Made by a program: the position numbers and the translations under genes. The notes beneath the pieces are model-generated. The model was given only the letters and a program-made list of their open reading frames with translations. It had not been told where the DNA came from and ran no database searches. From assembly GCA_021789755.1 (NCBI GenBank), contig JAJYJD010000101.1, forward strand, positions 1-11,334: a stretch of DNA of 11,334 nt, written 5' to 3'. Source of the DNA: Bacteroidota bacterium (GTDB lineage Bacteria > Bacteroidota > Ignavibacteria > Kryptoniales > JAKASW01). Positions 7,701-11,334 of this stretch are shown in pieces; within the stretch, counting starts at the first letter, position 1, and each line of letters starts with the position of its first letter.

Positions 7701-9455
7701 CTACTTAAGGAGAAGCATTTTCTTGGTTACTACATTTGTCCCTTGACGCAGGGTGTAAAAGTAGACTCCACTGGCGAACCTATCCATGTTGACGTTGTAA
7801 ACGTACTCGCCAGCTGGTTTGTAACCCTGGTCGACGACCTGCACAACCTGTCCGAGGACGTTGTAGATCGTAAGGCTCATCGCGCCCGCAGATTTCAAGC
7901 TGGCCTTTATCGTGGTCGATGGGTTGAATGGGTTCGGATAGTTGTTGCTCAGTTCAAACTTTGCCGGAAGCATCGCAAGCTGCTGCTGCTTGACGGCAGT
8001 GATGCCGTTGAACCAGTACGGATCGCCTAAAGGCAACCCATCTGTGCTGCTCGACTTCAACGTGGCGTTGGTGTATGCCAGATCAGCAGCTTCGGGTAGA
8101 GGCCATGTGGGGACCCAGTTTCCAGGTTGAGGTTGCGGGACTTGGGTTCTTTTGTAAGCGTAATACTGTGTTGTACCTGTTCCGCCTCTCACTGCCGCGA
8201 TCCATGCGAGAAGGCCGACGCCGTCGTTCGTGACTGAGCCCGGGGGATTCAAAACTTCGTCAATTGACGGACCGAAGCCCGGATCAGAGTTCACGTTACC
8301 GCTTTGCACAAAATTCGGATATCCTGTCGAGTTGCTGAACATAGCGGCCGTTTCATTGTTCATGAATACTGGTGTATAAATACTGTCCACATGAGCAGTG
8401 TCATTCCAGCTGGTCCAGAACGTTGTGAGCCCCGAAGACCAAAAATAGGCATTATTCTTGACTTGAATTTTTCTTGCAGCTTCGGCTGCAGCGCTGTCTG
8501 CCGGGCTGGTTATTGCGTGGCCGAGAAGCCTGGCACCGGTCGCCGAGTCTAGTGGAGCTAAGTAGAATATCGAGGGGATCCTTGGCGGTTTGATTTCATC
8601 CCATCCGCCGGTATACTCGCCTTTGCTCTCGCCGACGGCGTAAGTGTCGTAGAAAATGTTATCGTCGAATACCAGATTGGCTTCTCTTTCCGACCAGAAG
8701 GGCCCCTTTGATGTGAGGATCACGTCGTTGTGGGAGAAGTTCATATATGTCGTGAGTCCGGTCGTTTCCACGGGCCCCATGGCTACACCAAGCAGGGTAT
8801 TGTATTTAATATCGATTGTATCCGTACTCCAGTTACCAGCGCCGTTCAAGCTGCGAAGGAGCTCCGGCACATAGTACGCCGATGCCACATCGATACCATT
8901 CCTGAACTTGGAATTATTAATGTAGAAATTACACCCGTTAGCACCATAAGCAATTTCAAATTGTGACATATTGTCAAATACGCAATTGAACACCGTGAGG
9001 CTTATGTTGTCCGCAGAAACCTGAACTCCTTGTCCGGCTCCCGTGTTGTTCGCATTGTTAGGTGCGACACCCAGCAAGTAAAGGTTCTCTAAGTTTACTC
9101 TTGTCCCCTTTCCGTTGAATGTGAAAAATATCCCCGTTATCGCAGTCCCAACGAGGTCTGCTTGAATACAGGGCAGCTGGCCATTAGAACCCGGCACTCC
9201 GACAATTGACACGCTTGATTTCACCGTTATTGTGGCGTCGAGCAAATAGGTGGTATCGAGCGAGACAAGCTGATACACACTATGCGCTTGGACGCCGCCG
9301 GTGAGCGTATCTGCTCCGATAATCTGATCGATAGTGCGGGTCTGCGTCCCGCCCGCATAGACAAGGAGCGTACCGCTCTGGCCATACGACTGACTTGGTG
9401 CGCTGAAAAGCACCACCATCGCAATGAGAGACATTGCGGTGAATAACTTTTTCAT
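7701..9455 (-). CDS. Secreted right-handed beta-helix protein with T9SS type A sorting domain
   Basis: This 584-residue protein is probably anchored at or released from the cell surface. It has a signal peptide (MKK, hydrophobic core about 8-19, cleavage near 25). A long stretch of short Asn/Asp-rich beta-strand repeats follows, for example NISLTVFNCVFDN, CNFYINNSKFRNG, TTYMNFSHNDV and NLVFDDNIFYD (about 110-340), as in pectate-lyase-like parallel beta-helices. A linker holds LAYTNATLKSSSTDGLPLGD (459-478). The T9SS domain (about 496-584) has NNYPNPFNPSTTI (504-516), SGVYFYTLRQG and a terminal KKMLLLK. The helix suggests binding or cleavage of a polysaccharide, but I see no catalytic set and do not assign a reaction. 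The start is fixed by AGGAG seven bases upstream; the frame stays open for 48 more codons upstream, but these do not belong. It follows the TonB receptor on the same strand and is closed by a strong terminator. Confidence 0.83.
   Translation of the reverse strand: MKKLFTAMSLIAMVVLFSAPSQSYGQSGTLLVYAGGTQTRTIDQIIGADTLTGGVQAHSVYQLVSLDTTYLLDATITVKSSVSIVGVPGSNGQLPCIQADLVGTAITGIFFTFNGKGTRVNLENLYLLGVAPNNANNTGAGQGVQVSADNISLTVFNCVFDNMSQFEIAYGANGCNFYINNSKFRNGIDVASAYYVPELLRSLNGAGNWSTDTIDIKYNTLLGVAMGPVETTGLTTYMNFSHNDVILTSKGPFWSEREANLVFDDNIFYDTYAVGESKGEYTGGWDEIKPPRIPSIFYLAPLDSATGARLLGHAITSPADSAAAEAARKIQVKNNAYFWSSGLTTFWTSWNDTAHVDSIYTPVFMNNETAAMFSNSTGYPNFVQSGNVNSDPGFGPSIDEVLNPPGSVTNDGVGLLAWIAAVRGGTGTTQYYAYKRTQVPQPQPGNWVPTWPLPEAADLAYTNATLKSSSTDGLPLGDPYWFNGITAVKQQQLAMLPAKFELSNNYPNPFNPSTTIKASLKSAGAMSLTIYNVLGQVVQVVDQGYKPAGEYVYNVNMDRFASGVYFYTLRQGTNVVTKKMLLLK
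7704..7970 (-). other. T9SS type A C-terminal sorting domain (encoded region)
   Basis: These are the last 89 codons of the beta-helix gene. NNYPNPFNPSTTI opens the domain; LTIYNVLGQVVQ, GEYVYNV, ASGVYFYTLRQG and KKMLLLK follow in the standard order. The domain directs export through the type IX system and is normally removed during sorting. Its NYPNPFNP form is the main taxonomic clue in the window. Confidence 0.9.
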
Positions 9456-9458
9456 TTT

Positions 9459-9467
9459 CCTTCTCCT
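9459..9467 (-). promoter_or_regulatory. Shine-Dalgarno site of the T9SS beta-helix gene
   Basis: AGGAGAAGG lies just before ATG 9455, with seven bases from AGGAG to the start. It decides in favour of the start that gives a signal peptide over the longer open frame reaching 9599. Confidence 0.8.
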
Positions 9468-9496
9468 ATTTTGTAACGATAACGTTGATAATGTTT

Positions 9497-9516
9497 CGAA
9501 CCATTGACATGGTTCG
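9497..9516. promoter_or_regulatory. 8-bp perfect inverted repeat in the leader of the T9SS gene
   Basis: CGAACCAT and ATGGTTCG are exact reverse complements separated by TGAC. The repeat lies 42 bases upstream of the start codon and, on the minus strand, directly after a run of seven T residues. It is a good candidate for a dimeric repressor operator or a leader hairpin. Because the T-run is before rather than after the stem in the direction of transcription, it is not an intrinsic terminator for the receptor gene. No regulator gene is in the window. Confidence 0.5.
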
Positions 9517-9692
9517 TAATAAAAAAAGACTCTCGATTGTCGTATCACCTCCATTTCGGGGGACTTGAGTGAATGCTCGATAAAGTTTACGGCGCTCACT
9601 TTTCGATTCCCGTACGCTCAACATATTCAGTCTTAAAGTGATTGCCGACTCCATAAGGCCCGGCGCCTGGAAAAATCCTTGCTCTGGAACTT

Positions 9693-11334
9693 TCAGAAAC
9701 GTATCCTCAATCCCAGATCACCGGTCATACCATACGACTGCTGCGCCTGCGGCACTCCCGTTGGAGCCTGAATGACCTGAATATCGTCCTCACTATTCAA
9801 GTTGCTGATATCGCCGTAGAGCTGAAGCCCGTGCCAGGGCAGATCCTGTTTTGCCGAGATATCCCATCGCGTATAAGCAGCGGTAGTCGTCCTCAACTGT
9901 GGCCAGTAATTTGGACCCGAAAAAATGTTATCCTGATAAATCATCGACACCCTGATGGAGAAACCTTTGTAGTCGTAGCCTATGGATAGATTCGCAATAT
10001 TGTCGGGTTGGTAAAGAAGGCGCGTCGTATAAGAAGTATCGAAAGGCACCCTTGAGCGGCCTGTAGTGGGTATGCCGACATACGGATATTTCTCCTCTGA
10101 AAAGACATGCGTGTAATTAACGTTGAGGACCAGGCCGTTGAATGGCTGTGGCAAGTACCAGAAATGAGTTTCCCAGTCGAACTCCAATCCATAGTCGGTT
10201 GCCCGATTGGAATCGTTGACAAAAGTCGTCAGTTGCGGAGTACCGCTTGGCAAGGTGGCGTTAGAGATGAATCCCGGGGGAAAATACTTAAAAATGTTCG
10301 AGGCATTGATATAGATTTGTTCTTGAAAGATCAGATTATCGATTTGCTTCAGGAAGCCGCCCAGGGTGAGAAGTCCGATCTCGTTGCTATATAACGAAAA
10401 GAAAGCGTCGTAGTTTGTCGAACGCGATGGGGCCAGCTCATAGTTGTTGTAGGTTATTGTCGCCTCAGTCGAGCTCACATTGATGACCGGTATTATGGCT
10501 TGATAATCAGGATAAGCCAGCGTGTGGGTGTACGATAATCTGACATCAAACCACGACAGCGGCTTGTACTGTAGAGCAACGTCCGGCAGCCAGAAGCCAT
10601 GAGTCTCAGTGATAGTCGTATCATAGTGATTGTACGGCCCCGAGCCGAGGTCGGATTGAGTATTCTGAAAGCCGCGAGACGCTGTGTAAGTAGTCTGAAG
10701 ACTCTGATAGCGGACACCGGGGATCAAAGTGACCTGAGGACCGATGTTAATGGTCGCCATGACGTATCCTGCACTTTGATTTTCGTGCCCTGTGTAGTTA
10801 TTCATGGTTGAATTTGCTTCGTCGTGGAAATAAAATAGACTTCCGTTTGTCGAAAACTTTCCCACATTCTGTTGCAAATAACTCGCCCAGCTCGAGAGCA
10901 TCCCGTAATTAAGGGGATAAAGCATCTTGTAATTTCCTCCGAGAAATTTTCCGTAGTTGTAGTTGGGATCGACAAATGGCGTCATAGGAATATTCGCATT
11001 TGTATAAGTTACCGACTTGAAGAAATGTTGCTGGAGCGAGTCGTCGAAAGAAGCCGCACTTAGAATATTCAGCCCCTGTGTGCCCGTCGTACTATAGTCA
11101 AACGATCTGGTTTGGTAACGGTCCATGCCGCCGAATTTTATCACGGAAGTGATTTCATCCGACAGGTTCAAGTTCATCTCCAGATCCAGCGAAGCGGTCA
11201 GCGCTCGCCCCCTGGAAAAGCTGCTGGTGTTCGCAATATTTTGAAGATGTGACTGACTCGGATCGTCATTAAAATTGGGAGGGATGCTCCGAGGATCGAG
11301 TTGCGTAGTGCCGCTGATCGGGTTTATCATTGCG
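9693..11334 (-). CDS. TonB-dependent outer-membrane receptor, C-terminal beta-barrel (5' end outside window)
   Basis: The frame is open to the window edge; 547 C-terminal residues are visible and the signal peptide and plug domain are missing. The residues alternate polar and hydrophobic in long strands rich in Tyr, Phe and Asn, and the protein ends GLRIRF with a terminal Phe, as outer-membrane barrels do. Segments such as YDAFFSLYSNEIGLLTLGGF with KQIDNLIF after it, NLSIGYDYKGFSIRVSMIYQ and LQLYGDISNLNSEDD resemble the later barrel strands and the 'N-L-N/T' closing segment of TonB receptors, apparently the Xanthomonas/Caulobacter oligosaccharide class. The family takes up large ligands, often glycans, using energy from TonB-ExbBD. 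The beta-helix T9SS gene follows after 237 bases instead of a SusD partner. The ligand is not determinable from this part. ATG 11328-11330 is internal, not the true start. Confidence 0.82.
   Translation of the reverse strand, partial: AMINPISGTTQLDPRSIPPNFNDDPSQSHLQNIANTSSFSRGRALTASLDLEMNLNLSDEITSVIKFGGMDRYQTRSFDYSTTGTQGLNILSAASFDDSLQQHFFKSVTYTNANIPMTPFVDPNYNYGKFLGGNYKMLYPLNYGMLSSWASYLQQNVGKFSTNGSLFYFHDEANSTMNNYTGHENQSAGYVMATINIGPQVTLIPGVRYQSLQTTYTASRGFQNTQSDLGSGPYNHYDTTITETHGFWLPDVALQYKPLSWFDVRLSYTHTLAYPDYQAIIPVINVSSTEATITYNNYELAPSRSTNYDAFFSLYSNEIGLLTLGGFLKQIDNLIFQEQIYINASNIFKYFPPGFISNATLPSGTPQLTTFVNDSNRATDYGLEFDWETHFWYLPQPFNGLVLNVNYTHVFSEEKYPYVGIPTTGRSRVPFDTSYTTRLLYQPDNIANLSIGYDYKGFSIRVSMIYQDNIFSGPNYWPQLRTTTAAYTRWDISAKQDLPWHGLQLYGDISNLNSEDDIQVIQAPTGVPQAQQSYGMTGDLGLRIRF

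Noticed and set aside
9456..9599. 48-codon N-terminal extension of the beta-helix protein
   Set aside because: The extension is Arg/Phe-rich without a signal peptide, while the internal ATG at 9455 has a strong SD and starts a clear signal peptide.
9466..9654. 62-codon minus-strand frame filling the gap between receptor and T9SS gene, with its stop inside the T9SS gene's SD site
   Set aside because: Translation coupling was considered, but there is no ribosome site before its ATG, no recognisable fold, and another frame is open through the same stretch, so the region simply lacks stops.
1..11334. CRISPR array, tRNA, insertion sequence or phage genes
   Set aside because: No regularly spaced direct repeats, cloverleaf with CCA-type acceptor, transposase motif or terminal inverted repeats were found on reading both strands.

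Overview
The window most likely comes from a member of the Ignavibacteria/Kryptonia or a related lineage of the Fibrobacteres-Chlorobi-Bacteroidetes (FCB) group. The main clue is a secreted protein whose C-terminus is a classic type IX secretion (T9SS type A) sorting domain, with the NNYPNPFNPSTTI motif and a KKMLLLK end. A TonB-dependent outer-membrane receptor lies next to it. Good Shine-Dalgarno sites (GGAGGTGAG, AGGAGAAGG) before two genes fit Ignavibacteria better than Bacteroidetes proper. No tRNA, rRNA, insertion sequence, phage gene or CRISPR array was seen.

Layout. Bases 1-102 carry what is probably the last 33 codons of an upstream plus-strand gene. Bases 177-3410 (plus) encode a large exported Asp-box (BNR) double beta-propeller protein of the sortilin/'glycosyl hydrolase' type. 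It is convergent with a minus-strand block that fills the rest of the window. Read in transcription order, that block is: the C-terminal barrel of a TonB-dependent receptor (11334-9693, cut by the window edge); a secreted right-handed beta-helix protein with a T9SS sorting domain (9455-7701); a strong Rho-independent terminator (7650-7676); the relic tail of another T9SS protein (7561-7466); an AmpG-like MFS transporter (7366 or 7420 to 6077); and a GH94 phosphorylase closely resembling N,N'-diacetylchitobiose phosphorylase (6018-3616).

How they may work together. The block reads as a path for an oligosaccharide, possibly GlcNAc-containing. A surface beta-helix protein binds or cuts the glycan, the TonB receptor moves fragments across the outer membrane, the AmpG-like permease moves a disaccharide across the inner membrane, and the GH94 enzyme phosphorolyses it to a sugar 1-phosphate plus free sugar. 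The transporter/phosphorylase pairing is well supported by spacing and orientation. Linking it to the receptor/beta-helix pair is inference, because a terminator separates them. No chitinase, hexosaminidase, SusD-like protein or sugar kinase lies in the window. The role of the BNR protein is unknown.
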